A DNA stretch of 41,969 nt from Bacteroidales bacterium (GTDB taxonomy: Bacteria; Bacteroidota; Bacteroidia; Bacteroidales; JAQUTK01): assembly GCA_028691445.1 (NCBI GenBank), contig JAQUZH010000003.1:1-41969 (forward strand), in the 5' to 3' direction. The notes under the pieces are model-generated. The model saw nothing but the letters and a program-made list of their open reading frames with translations. It searched no databases and was not told the DNA's origin. Every line of letters begins with the position of its first letter. Position 1 is the first letter of the stretch. Below, one piece after another: positions 28,501-37,112 of the stretch. A program made the position numbers and the translations under genes.

Positions 28501-28687
28501 TATGAAGGTGTATGACATCTATGGTGTATTAAAAGAAACAGTTATGGATGAATATCAACCGTTCAATAAGGATGCAGTTACTGAGACGCATACCTTCACA
28601 AATTTGACTGAGACAGGTGTTTATTTGTTGAGATTGGAAGGACCTAACAACGAACAATATGTTCGATTCAGATATACTGCTGAATAA
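25535..28687 (+). CDS. Secreted carbohydrate-binding-like protein: two DUF1349/jelly-roll-like segments, CBM6-like segment, T9SS type A-like C-terminal domain
   Basis: Signal-like N-terminus SSARILLLVIFSLILNNVSA; RWIKFVRQGLYTTAFHKDDVEGASWVKID and VYLKIRLNYYAPDYLTAYYSYDNLFWWEF; ILAGDWVSYTVYAPRAGYYIVSPIAACKNANKSLRVDVNGI (CBM6-like); C-terminal GRVTMKVYDIYGVLKETV...TETGVYLLRLEG. Confidence 0.7.
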   Translation: MSYIKPQWMKSNNYSSARILLLVIFSLILNNVSAYDPTRVARPCPAGTTDPLPDGWAFRDIGNITPATDWCYNATKGQYYLKAYGNETYGSTPDECGFLYFQTDEDKQVSVRIMDAEVVNNTAAKGFIMIRGGLADDDPMVYVEVKTQNNNQICFCWRLQKASANGSASGLCIQSGTIGSTFNPPNCYPRWIKFVRQGLYTTAFHKDDVEGASWVKIDAVKRLELKGKAYMGIGSCSVLNSGSYGGDRTKPGIFIFDNLAVQEIDVPYELLYPESVESSFAENIKPGRQKDIDITSVFGHALGEYFTIDVESVDPSIAEVYFWEKAVKDPTDGEEYRKFVHIKGLREGVTSVKMTCTINGYTMTTDYAVNVSDGKSKPKTASTSAPFGWDLVNMEVPVEPNLVWGQEFVTKRLSISKKFPVFIGSWEYDWGGIGVGNYSKIQGNNDPTTITSSEMYVSGAEAYRFREERVQYRIADGFAKDTIRSENGGSAIDLAFLTKNSSADSSSFTSGKQDLLFVVSKDASGTVVWDECKGFWTQRIGYTDRATGLPVRGLPYITNILAGDWVSYTVYAPRAGYYIVSPIAACKNANKSLRVDVNGIMQVPDLAITKGNNGYDWKKGGSGLILLAQGKNQIKFIANSPDFNLLGFKMLFKIPSKEPYSGLHYDGNKYMHPEEIVDTTLLAEDEYVTYDSIKRIYPTATEADKLIMDSVMLSYPKIKIFNTDKIISKFRSQLDSMQIPVSTNAEKLMALDSIKSKLTNSIDSLSFVTTQQTNMKHIDVTSYLYKKGYDPKKPIEISMKIDSIANAGRGTFMGIMLRTLFNDKVAPNSPCVSYGIGSYEGGRLSYRWGYNYDFKKMDNENIAQDVYLKIRLNYYAPDYLTAYYSYDNLFWWEFLADPLKVTFLSENGVDDNIAIGLYLTGGTFASDACLALGNTRNFVIKQYDRVDEFENYYSQADMNNLPLSMSSTTVSKGTPVQISFNVIKPGRVTMKVYDIYGVLKETVMDEYQPFNKDAVTETHTFTNLTETGVYLLRLEGPNNEQYVRFRYTAE

Positions 28688-28700
28688 GATCCGTATATAT

Positions 28701-28743
28701 AAAAAGAATAGCCGCGAAGATTATCTTCGCGGCTATTCTTTTT
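28701..28743. terminator. Bidirectional terminator hairpin
   Basis: aaaaagaatagccgcgaag-attat-cttcgcggctattcttttt, perfect 19-bp arms. Confidence 0.9.
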
Positions 28744-28860
28744 ATGAGCATGTTTAATCTTAAGTATTTCTGTTTATTTGTAGCAATCAGACATGATGCA
28801 GAACACATAACACAAAACTTGCATCGTATCTTAATAATAAGGAGAATGGATGATGACCTC

Positions 28861-29778
28861 TTACAGGGCTTTGCCTTGCCAGCTGTCTCGCTCTTCCATT
28901 CGATGGATCAGTTTGTGAGTAAATTCGTAGTTTTTAAGTCCCCAGTCCGGCGCAATTAGCAACTCTTTGGGAGACTGAGAAGTGAAACGTTCTACCACGA
29001 TTGATTGAGGAAGCCTTTCAAGAAAGTCAATCACCAGATCAATATATTCTTCTACGGTAAAGATATGAAACAGTTGAGGGTTGCTTTGATACTCCTGAGC
29101 CATTCGTGTCATCCGTATCAGTTGTAGCTGGTGTAGTTTTAACGTGTTGAGTGGGAGTGTGGCAATCCGGTCGGCATGAAGCAGAATATCTTCGTGCGTC
29201 TCGCCTGGAAGTCCTAATATCATGTGCGCTCCGGTTAGAAGTCCGGCCTCAGAAGTGCGAATAATAGCCTCTTTAGCTTGAAGCCAGGTATGCCCTCTAT
29301 TGATTTGAATCAACGTCTCATCTTTGGTACTTTCTAGTCCGTATTCAATCAGAATAAAAGCACGTTTCGAAAGTTCGCTCAGAAACTCAAGTAAATTGTC
29401 AGGCATACAATCCGGACGAGTGCCGATGACAAGTCCGACCACACCTTCCACCCTCAAAGCTTCTTTGTACAGATCTTTTAATTTCTGTAGTTCGGCGTAA
29501 GTATTCGTGTAGGCTTGAAAGTAGGCCAGGTATCGCATCGAAGGATACTTGCGGGCAAAGAAAGCAATACCCTCGGTCAGCTGTTGGGAGATGCTTTTTC
29601 CGGTGTGACAGTAGTCCGGACTGAATGTCTGGTTGTTGCAATACGTACATCCGCCTGTCCCAATACTACCATCTCTATTGGGACAAGTGAATCCGGCATG
29701 CACAGAGATTTTCTGTGTTTTTCCGTTCAGATAGCTTGCAAGAAAGGGTGAAAAAGGGGTATAGCGGTATGAGTCCAT
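28861..29778 (-). CDS. TIGR01212-type radical SAM protein (YhcC-like)
   Basis: ISVHAGFTCPNRDGSIGTGGCTYCNNQTFSPDYC; YFQAYTNTYAEL; LVIGTRPDCMPD; HMILGLPGET. Confidence 0.93.
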   Translation of the reverse strand: MDSYRYTPFSPFLASYLNGKTQKISVHAGFTCPNRDGSIGTGGCTYCNNQTFSPDYCHTGKSISQQLTEGIAFFARKYPSMRYLAYFQAYTNTYAELQKLKDLYKEALRVEGVVGLVIGTRPDCMPDNLLEFLSELSKRAFILIEYGLESTKDETLIQINRGHTWLQAKEAIIRTSEAGLLTGAHMILGLPGETHEDILLHADRIATLPLNTLKLHQLQLIRMTRMAQEYQSNPQLFHIFTVEEYIDLVIDFLERLPQSIVVERFTSQSPKELLIAPDWGLKNYEFTHKLIHRMEERDSWQGKAL

Positions 29779-29843
29779 TCTGTTAAGTGCTTCAAATAGA
29801 TTGCAAATGTATGAAAATCGTGGCGATTTAAAGTTGGTTTTTA

Positions 29844-29851
29844 TACCTTTG
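29844..29851 (+). promoter_or_regulatory. -7 element TACCTTTG upstream of DPP IV
   Basis: Exact TACCTTTG, about 43 nt before the ATG. Confidence 0.55.
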
Positions 29852-29894
29852 TGACCAGAAAGCCGAAGTTATAACTTCATAATACGAACATTAT

Positions 29895-32084
29895 ATGAAA
29901 AAAGGATCCATATTGTTACTAGCTGCTCTTTTCGGATCAATGACCCTGATGGGCAATGCCAAAGAGAGTTCCTATTCGCTGGATGATTACTTAAATGGTA
30001 AGTATTCAGCCAAACAAGTCAGCGCGCCCAATCCATTACCTGATGGAGAATCGTTCACTCGTCTCTCTGCAGACAGGAAATCAATTCTGAAGTACTCTTG
30101 GAAGAGTGGCAAACTTATTGATACGCTCTTTTCTACCTCCACTGCCAAAGAATGTACGATTAAGACAATCCAGGGATATCAGTTCAGCAAGGACGGAGGC
30201 AAAATACTAGTCTATACAGAGCGTGAGAATATCTACCGCCGTTCCTTTAAAGCAGAATATTATGTGTATACGGTGATGAGAAACCGCATCGAACCATTAA
30301 GTACCGGAAAACAACAGATGGCAACACTCTCGCCTGATGGTCGTATGGTTGCTTTTGTCAGAGATAATAATCTCTATCTGAAGAAACTCGATTTTGGTAC
30401 TGAGTCTGCTATAACCAAAGACGGTGAGATGAACAAGATTATCAATGGATTGCCCGACTGGGTCTATGAGGAAGAGTTCTCTACCAATCAGTCCTTTGAC
30501 TGGTCGCCCGATAATGAAATCCTTGCTTTTATCCGTTACGACGAGAGTGCTGTGAAGGAATATTCGTTTGATTATTATGGAGGAATGAGTCCTGTTCATA
30601 CAAATTCATCCCTTTATCCGCAACCATACAGATTTAAATATCCGAAGGCCGGCGAAGAAAATTCCAAAGTATCTGTGCATACATACGATGTGAAGACAAA
30701 AGATATCAAGAAGATGAAACTTCAGTTGGATGAAGATGGCTATATCCCTCGTATTCGCTTTACACCACAAGGCGAACTGGCTATCTTTACATATAATAGG
30801 CATCAGAATGTGTTGAATATGTATTACGCCAATCCAAGATCTGCCGTATGTAAAGGGGTTTTGAAAGAAGAAAATGAATATTATATTGAGCCTGATAAGC
30901 TCGATCAGTTACAATTTACCTCTAATCATATCGTAGCCCTTAATGAGAATGACGGATATATGCATGCTTATCTCTATTCACTCACAGGGGTGCCGGTTCG
31001 CCAGCTAACCAAAGGAGAATTTGAAATAACCAAACTGATTGGTTATGACGAACTGACCCAGACCTTGTATTATGAGTCTTCCGAACAATCACCGTTACGA
31101 AGAGCTGCCTACAAGATTGATTCAAAAGGAAAAAAGACGTTGCTCACTCCTGATTTGGGAATGAATCAAACGGTTTTCAGTAGCAATTACCAATACTTTC
31201 AGAATACATTCAGTAATATCTCGACACCTCCGATAGCAGCAGTGTATGAATCGGTCAAAGGGAAGAAACTATACACTTTGGAAGACAATGCCTCATTGAA
31301 AGAGCAACTGAAGAGTGCTAACCTGCCCAAAAAAGAGTTCTTTACTTTTTCAAATACCTCTGGGGAGACTTTGAACGGATATATGATAAAACCGACAGAC
31401 TTTGACGTGAATAAAAAATATCCGGTTTGGATGTATCAGTACAGCGGTCCAAATTCGCAGTCCGTTTTGGATCAGTATGGCTTAGGATGGGAACACTATC
31501 TTGCATCTCAGGGATATATCGTAGCCTGCGTGGATGGACGTGGCACTGGAGCTCGTGGAGAGAAATTCTGCAAATCGTATACTTACTGCAATCTTGGTAT
31601 GGCGGATGTAGATGATCAGATTGCTACAGCTAAATATCTCGGTTCACTCCCGTATGTAGAGGCTTCGCGTATCGGTATCTGGGGATGGAGCTATGGTGGA
31701 TATACCACCCTGATGGCTCTATCGCGTGGCAATGGCATCTTTAAAGCCGGTATAGCTGTTGCTCCTCCTACAAAATGGGATTTTTATGATACCGTTTATA
31801 CAGAACGCTACATGCGGACGCCGAAAGAAAACAAAGAGGGCTATGTCAACGGTTCGCCGTTGAGCCTTACTAGCAAATTGAAGGGTAAACTGCTGCTCAT
31901 ACATGGTACGGCAGATGATAATGTGCACTTCCAGCATTCCGCCGAATATGCAGAAACGCTGGTTCAGGCAGGTATTCAGTTTGAGATGCAGTATTATACC
32001 AATCGTGATCATAATATCAATGGTGGAAATACGCGCAAACATCTCTATACTCGGATGAGTCAGTTTATTTTCGATAATCTCTAA
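29895..32084 (+). CDS. S9 family peptidase, dipeptidyl peptidase IV
   Basis: N-terminal beta-propeller (DWVYEEEFSTNQSFDWSPDNEILAFIRYDE), GxSxGG motif GIWGWSYGGYTTLMAL, HGTADDNVHFQHS, DHNINGG. Confidence 0.95.
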   Translation: MKKGSILLLAALFGSMTLMGNAKESSYSLDDYLNGKYSAKQVSAPNPLPDGESFTRLSADRKSILKYSWKSGKLIDTLFSTSTAKECTIKTIQGYQFSKDGGKILVYTERENIYRRSFKAEYYVYTVMRNRIEPLSTGKQQMATLSPDGRMVAFVRDNNLYLKKLDFGTESAITKDGEMNKIINGLPDWVYEEEFSTNQSFDWSPDNEILAFIRYDESAVKEYSFDYYGGMSPVHTNSSLYPQPYRFKYPKAGEENSKVSVHTYDVKTKDIKKMKLQLDEDGYIPRIRFTPQGELAIFTYNRHQNVLNMYYANPRSAVCKGVLKEENEYYIEPDKLDQLQFTSNHIVALNENDGYMHAYLYSLTGVPVRQLTKGEFEITKLIGYDELTQTLYYESSEQSPLRRAAYKIDSKGKKTLLTPDLGMNQTVFSSNYQYFQNTFSNISTPPIAAVYESVKGKKLYTLEDNASLKEQLKSANLPKKEFFTFSNTSGETLNGYMIKPTDFDVNKKYPVWMYQYSGPNSQSVLDQYGLGWEHYLASQGYIVACVDGRGTGARGEKFCKSYTYCNLGMADVDDQIATAKYLGSLPYVEASRIGIWGWSYGGYTTLMALSRGNGIFKAGIAVAPPTKWDFYDTVYTERYMRTPKENKEGYVNGSPLSLTSKLKGKLLLIHGTADDNVHFQHSAEYAETLVQAGIQFEMQYYTNRDHNINGGNTRKHLYTRMSQFIFDNL

Positions 32085-32101
32085 TCCGTTTTCAAGCTAA
32101 T

Positions 32102-32143
32102 ACAAGAAGCGAGAATAATCTGCAGATTATTCTCGCTTCTTGT
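32102..32143. terminator. Bidirectional terminator: 20-bp perfect palindrome arms
   Basis: acaagaagcgagaataatct-gc-agattattctcgcttcttgt between convergent genes. Confidence 0.85.
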
Positions 32144-32148
32144 TTAGA

Positions 32149-32856
32149 TTATCCTTTGTATATAAGGAAGATGCAGGGCCTTTTCCCAATCTCCGTTTTC
32201 TTTCCTGCCCAAGCTTTTATGCGTTTTGTGACGATCCATTCATCTTCACAAGTGATATTGGCCGCGACACATAATTGAGTATCCTGCCGGCAGTTTTTGA
32301 TCAGATCCTCCAGTATCTTTTCGTTCCGGTAAGGTGTTTCAATAAAGATCTGTGTCTGATCTTCAGCGTAAGCTCTGGCTTCCAGCTTACGAATCATTTT
32401 TGCCCTTTCTGACGTTTCAATAGGAAGGTAACCATGAAAAGCAAAGCTTTGTCCGTTAAACCCACTTGCCATGAGAGACATCAGAATGGAGGAAGGACCC
32501 ACCAATGGAATCACTTTAAAGCCATTCATCTGCGCAAGTCTTACCACATCTGCACCCGGATCAGCTATTGCCGGACACCCCGCTTCAGAGATGACACCCA
32601 CGCTTTCTCCCAGACTTAAAGGTTTAATATAGCTCTCAATTATTTTGGGAGGAGTGTGTTGATTCAACTCGTAGAAGGTTAGTTTGTCAATATCAATCTC
32701 TCTGTCTGTCTTTTTTAAAAAGCGGCGCGCCGATCGTAAATCCTCAACAATGAAATGTCGAATAGAAAGAATCACTTCGCGATTGTAGGTCGGGAGTACC
32801 CTGTTAATCTCTGTCTCTCCCAAAGTAACCGGGATAAGGTATAAGGCAGTTTTCAT
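32149..32856 (-). CDS. SAM-dependent methyltransferase, RsmI family-like
   Basis: LYLIPVTLGE; GVISEAGCPAIADPGADVVRLAQMNGFKVIPLVGPSSILMSLMASGFNGQSFAFHGYLP; IFIETPYRNEKILEDLIKNC. Confidence 0.9.
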   Translation of the reverse strand: MKTALYLIPVTLGETEINRVLPTYNREVILSIRHFIVEDLRSARRFLKKTDREIDIDKLTFYELNQHTPPKIIESYIKPLSLGESVGVISEAGCPAIADPGADVVRLAQMNGFKVIPLVGPSSILMSLMASGFNGQSFAFHGYLPIETSERAKMIRKLEARAYAEDQTQIFIETPYRNEKILEDLIKNCRQDTQLCVAANITCEDEWIVTKRIKAWAGKKTEIGKRPCIFLIYKG

Positions 32857-32867
32857 ATTTCAGTTAG

Positions 32868-33470
32868 TTAAAACCATTTTTTCGGCTGATATTTTCGGAT
32901 CAGCCACTGGTTCAGTTTGTAATTAAGCCATGCACTTCCAGCTCCTAACGCCGCACCGCATAGTATATCTGTGGGGTAATGAACACCCTCGTACATACGT
33001 GCAAATCCGACACCTCCAGCCCATAAAAAGGAGGGCGCAATGACATACCACTTCGGATAAGTGATTGACAATGCTGTAGCAACTGAGAATGCTGCTGATG
33101 TGTGTGCTGATGGAAATGAACTGCTTTCTACATCATCGCGACAGATAATGCTGCTGTATCTGTTATAAGGCCGTTCGCGACGGATCGTGTGCTTCAACCC
33201 ATAAGAGATTACAGCTACTTCGCAGAGGGTACTCCCTACATATACAGCATCGAGTAATAGATCTTTGTCTTTGGTAATCAAAGAATAAAGACCCATTCCT
33301 GTCGGAATGCCAAACGATATCAAAGTGGTGGTATTGGACAGTATATTGCTGGATTGGTGTACAAAGCGGCTGTCAATATGGTTGACAGAGTTCAATATTC
33401 TGTAATCAAGGTTTTGAGCGGTTGCTGCGGTGCAATAAAAAACGAGTAAGCATAGCAGAAGCTGTTTCAT
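32868..33470 (-). CDS. PAP2 superfamily phosphatase
   Basis: KHTIRRERPYNRY; SSFPSAHTSAAFSVA; YEGVHYPTDILCGAALG. Confidence 0.94.
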   Translation of the reverse strand: MKQLLLCLLVFYCTAATAQNLDYRILNSVNHIDSRFVHQSSNILSNTTTLISFGIPTGMGLYSLITKDKDLLLDAVYVGSTLCEVAVISYGLKHTIRRERPYNRYSSIICRDDVESSSFPSAHTSAAFSVATALSITYPKWYVIAPSFLWAGGVGFARMYEGVHYPTDILCGAALGAGSAWLNYKLNQWLIRKYQPKKWF

Positions 33471-33524
33471 AACGAGATAAGTTTATTTGCACACGCAAAA
33501 GTAAGACAATAATGGGAAAATCAT

Positions 33525-33532
33525 TACCTTTG
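33525..33532 (+). promoter_or_regulatory. -7 element TACCTTTG upstream of gpmI
   Basis: Exact TACCTTTG; a minus-strand TACTTTTG (33496-33503) for PAP2 lies about 21 nt away. Confidence 0.5.
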
Positions 33533-33573
33533 TACCCTCAAAAAGGAAACATAAATCAATAAATATCATCATT

Positions 33574-35097
33574 ATGGGTAAAAAAGCACTTCTCATGATT
33601 CTCGACGGATGGGGAATCGGTAACCATTCTAACGCAGATGTTATCTTTAATACACCCACCCCTTACTGGGATTCTCTTGTGAAAAATTATCCGAACTCAC
33701 AATTACAAGCTTCTGGCGAATATGTAGGACTTCCAGATGGACAGATGGGTAATTCAGAGGTAGGTCACTTGAATATTGGTGCCGGTCGTGTGGTTTACCA
33801 AGACCTGGTGAAGATCAATATTGCTTGTCGCGATAATAGTATCCTGAAGAATCCGGAGATTATCAATGCATTCTCCTATGCAAAAGAGAATAACGTGAAG
33901 ATACATTTTCTTGGATTGGTTTCTGACGGTGGGGTACACTCTTCTTTTGATCATCTCGTCAAACTGACCGATATTGCAAAGGAGTATGGCATTCAAAAAT
34001 CCTTCGTGCACTGCTTTATGGATGGTCGTGACACTGATCCCAGAAGCGGAAAAGGTTTTATTGAACAGCTGGAATCTCATCTTGCTACCAATGGAGGAAA
34101 AATTGCCTCTATCATAGGTCGTTTTTATGCCATGGATAGAGACAAACGTTGGGCTCGTGTGAAAGAGGCCTATGACCTTCTGGTAAGTGGAAAGGGAACT
34201 CCTTCTACAGATATGGTAGCTGCGATGCAAGCCTCTTATGATAACGAGGTGACAGACGAATTTGTGAAGGCAATTGTTCATGTAGATGCTGATGGCAAAC
34301 CGCTAGCTGTCATTGAACCGAACGATGTGGTTATCTTCTTCAATTACAGAAATGACCGTGCTAAAGAGCTGACTTTCGTTCTTACTCAGAATGATATGCC
34401 GGAAGAAGGAATGAAAACGTTGCCCCTTCAGTATTATACTATGACTCCGTATGACTCTTCTTTTAAGGGGTTGCATATCTTGTTTGATAAAGATAATGTT
34501 GAAAATACGCTGGGTGAGTTTGTTTCTTCCAAGGGTCTAAACCAATTGCATATTGCGGAAACTGAGAAATATGCGCATGTTACCTTCTTCTTCAATGGCG
34601 GTAGAGAATTACCCTTCGAGAATGAAGAACGTATATTGGTTCCATCGCCAAAAGTTGCTACTTACGACCTGAAGCCGGAAATGAGTGCTTATGAAGTGAA
34701 AGATAATCTCGTTGCTGCAATCAATGAGAACAAATTTGACTTTATCGTTGTCAACTATGCGAATGGTGACATGGTTGGTCACACCGGTATTTATGAAGCT
34801 ATAGAGAAAGCAGTAATTGCTGTTGATGATTGTGTGAAAGACACGATCGAGGCTGCAAAAGCGAATGGTTATGAGGCGATCATCATTGCGGATCACGGTA
34901 ATGCCGATAATGCAGTCAATGCTGATGGATCGGCTAATACGGCTCACTCATTGAACCCTGTTCCATTTGTATATGTAACAGAAAATAAGAACGCGCAGGT
35001 TGAGAATGGCAAGCTTGCTGATGTTGCTCCTTCTATCCTGTATATCATGGGATTGCAACAACCGGCTGATATGACTGGTCGTTCATTGATTAAATAA
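33574..35097 (+). CDS. gpmI: 2,3-bisphosphoglycerate-independent phosphoglycerate mutase
   Basis: [60 protein letters not shown]. Confidence 0.97.
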   Translation: MGKKALLMILDGWGIGNHSNADVIFNTPTPYWDSLVKNYPNSQLQASGEYVGLPDGQMGNSEVGHLNIGAGRVVYQDLVKINIACRDNSILKNPEIINAFSYAKENNVKIHFLGLVSDGGVHSSFDHLVKLTDIAKEYGIQKSFVHCFMDGRDTDPRSGKGFIEQLESHLATNGGKIASIIGRFYAMDRDKRWARVKEAYDLLVSGKGTPSTDMVAAMQASYDNEVTDEFVKAIVHVDADGKPLAVIEPNDVVIFFNYRNDRAKELTFVLTQNDMPEEGMKTLPLQYYTMTPYDSSFKGLHILFDKDNVENTLGEFVSSKGLNQLHIAETEKYAHVTFFFNGGRELPFENEERILVPSPKVATYDLKPEMSAYEVKDNLVAAINENKFDFIVVNYANGDMVGHTGIYEAIEKAVIAVDDCVKDTIEAAKANGYEAIIIADHGNADNAVNADGSANTAHSLNPVPFVYVTENKNAQVENGKLADVAPSILYIMGLQQPADMTGRSLIK

Positions 35098-35110
35098 TTT
35101 GTTATTTATG

Positions 35111-35146
35111 GAAGAGTGATTTCCTTTTGGGAAATCACTCTTTTTT
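35111..35146 (+). terminator. Terminator of gpmI
   Basis: aagagtgatttcc...ggaaatcactctt followed by tttt. Confidence 0.85.
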
Positions 35147-35160
35147 AATTTCCTAGATAG

Positions 35161-35739
35161 ATGATTCAGATAGAAGATACAGTTGTTAGCCTGGACCTTA
35201 TTGAAAAGAAGTTTGTATGTGACCTTTCTGCCTGTAAAGGGATTTGTTGTGTGGAAGGTGATTGTGGCGCTCCACTTGAAGAAGAAGAGCTTGCCATTTT
35301 GGATGAAGTATTGCCTATTGTTTGGGATGATCTTTCTCCCGATGCTCGAGAAATAATTAAAAAACAAGGCACCTACTATTATGACCGCGACGGCGAACCG
35401 GTTACATCGATTGTACGTGGAGAAGATTGTGTGTTTACCTGCTATGATGAAAATGGGATGTGTAAGTGTGCTATTGAAAAGGCCTTTCGTGAGGGGCGTA
35501 CTTCTTTCTACAAACCAATATCTTGTCATCTTTATCCGGTTAGGTTAGGAAAATTCGATGCTTTTACTGCGGTCAATTATCACCGTTGGGGAGTATGTAG
35601 AGCTGCGTTAGTTCTGGGCGAGAAACTTGGCAAGCCGCTTTATGAATTCTTGAAAGAACCTTTGATACGTAAGTTTGGCGAAGAGTGGTTTGCTCAGCTT
35701 GACTATGCTGCTAAGAATTGGGGCAATCGCCCTGAATAG
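35161..35739 (+). CDS. DUF3109 family protein (Cys-rich, possible zinc/iron-chelating)
   Basis: KKFVCDLSACKGICCVEGDCGAPLEEEE; GEDCVFTCYDENGMCKCAIEKAFREG; SFYKPISCHLYPVR. Confidence 0.9.
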   Translation: MIQIEDTVVSLDLIEKKFVCDLSACKGICCVEGDCGAPLEEEELAILDEVLPIVWDDLSPDAREIIKKQGTYYYDRDGEPVTSIVRGEDCVFTCYDENGMCKCAIEKAFREGRTSFYKPISCHLYPVRLGKFDAFTAVNYHRWGVCRAALVLGEKLGKPLYEFLKEPLIRKFGEEWFAQLDYAAKNWGNRPE

Positions 35740-35880
35740 ACTGATTTGTATTATATTTCTAGTTTATTCGGTTGTCTTTGTGCTAGGTTTGTGAAAAATA
35801 TCTATTTTTGAGGTTTGAGGGATTAATCATGACGATTCTGCATGTGTTATTCCTAAATTTCTAATCTTAAAAATAGATCT

Positions 35881-37050
35881 ATGCTCCTAAGAATCATAAC
35901 GACATTACCAATGTATGTCTGTGCTTTTTGGTTTGTGACTCTCGTGATGGATCATTCATTTCGAAGTAAATCAAAAATGGTGCTCTCGCTGTTTATGTTT
36001 GTGGCCTTTCTTCTGTATCTTGGTCATTTGATGTTTTTTACGAAGGCTGTTGAACTCTATGCATTCTATGACAGCATTTACCAGTTTGCTTCCTTGTCGG
36101 TATATCCGCTGTTCTTTCTTTATATTTTATCTCTCACTGAAAAACCGACCTTACGACATTGGTTCTTTCTTCTTTTTCCTCCATTTCTAATCGCTTTTAT
36201 TACAGTCATCCTCGATCTGCTTATGGGCTCGAAAGAATTGATTGCATTTGTCAAACAAGAATTGTATCAGGAGCAAGTAGTATTTGTCTTTTCCCCTTTA
36301 GGTGAAATGCGTCGAATTACATTGGAACTTTCAAAAGGATTTTTTTTACTGCAGATCTTATGTGTAGTCTATGGTGGCACCAGACGTATTGTGCAACATG
36401 AAAAAATGGTAAAGAACTACTATTCAAACATGGAAGGGAAAACATTGTCGTCTATTCGAATTCTTCTTATCGTTTTCGTAGTCACATCACTTTGCTCAAT
36501 TACGGTTAAATTGATCGGGCGATCTTACTTTATTCAATCTGAACTTGTGTTGGCTTTTCCTTCTTTGGTGTTCAGTACTCTACTTTATCTTTTGGGCTTT
36601 TTCGGGTCAAAACAGTCGTTCTCTGCCCAAGACTTTGCTCAAGATATAGTTGCCGTGGATGATCTCACAGAAACAGCCCAAATAGATGAATTTCACGATG
36701 AAATTCAGTTTGAGGAGATAAAAGATCGTCTTTTGGACTTGTTGGAAAATAAAGAATATTACAGACAAAAAGATCTTCGTTTGTCTGATGTCTCTGTCCT
36801 TTTAGGTACAAACCGTTCTTATATTTCCCGCGTAGTCAACCAAAAACTGCATACCAGTTTTTGTGATCTTGTGAATAAATACCGCATTGAACACGCCAAG
36901 AAATTGATACGGCAATCGCGGGAGTCTGCGCTTCCATTAGGGGAGATTGCTGAGGCATCCGGTTTTTCAGGAGAAAGTTCTTTTTATCGTGTCTTTAAGA
37001 AGGAAATAGGGGTGTCGCCCGGTAGCTGGAGAGAATCCAATTCCTTTTGA
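35881..37050 (+). CDS. Membrane-anchored AraC-type transcriptional regulator
   Basis: Multiple N-terminal TM segments; C-terminal LRLSDVSVLLGTNRSYISRVVNQKLHTSFCDLVNKYRIEHAKKLI...LGEIAEASGFSGESSFYRVFKKEIGVSPGSWRE. Confidence 0.9.
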   Translation: MLLRIITTLPMYVCAFWFVTLVMDHSFRSKSKMVLSLFMFVAFLLYLGHLMFFTKAVELYAFYDSIYQFASLSVYPLFFLYILSLTEKPTLRHWFFLLFPPFLIAFITVILDLLMGSKELIAFVKQELYQEQVVFVFSPLGEMRRITLELSKGFFLLQILCVVYGGTRRIVQHEKMVKNYYSNMEGKTLSSIRILLIVFVVTSLCSITVKLIGRSYFIQSELVLAFPSLVFSTLLYLLGFFGSKQSFSAQDFAQDIVAVDDLTETAQIDEFHDEIQFEEIKDRLLDLLENKEYYRQKDLRLSDVSVLLGTNRSYISRVVNQKLHTSFCDLVNKYRIEHAKKLIRQSRESALPLGEIAEASGFSGESSFYRVFKKEIGVSPGSWRESNSF

Positions 37051-37056
37051 TGTTTA

Positions 37057-37096
37057 AAAGAGAGAGGAGATGGTCAAGGCCATCTCCTCTCTCTTT
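37057..37096. terminator. Bidirectional terminator between convergent genes
   Basis: aaagagagaggagatgg / ccatctcctctctcttt perfect arms. Confidence 0.85.
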
Positions 37097-37112
37097 AGGA
37101 TAGTAGTTCTTA

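Noticed and set aside
18357-28687. Classical polysaccharide utilization locus
   Set aside because: No SusC/SusD-like TonB receptor/lipoprotein pair, and no hybrid two-component or ECF sigma/anti-sigma regulator in view.
28744-28959. 71-aa ORF after the 28701 terminator
   Set aside because: Overlaps the 3' end of the TIGR01212 radical SAM gene on the opposite strand; no motifs.
33754-34281. 175-aa antisense ORF within gpmI
   Set aside because: Antisense to a highly conserved enzyme gene; composition reflects reverse-complement codon usage.
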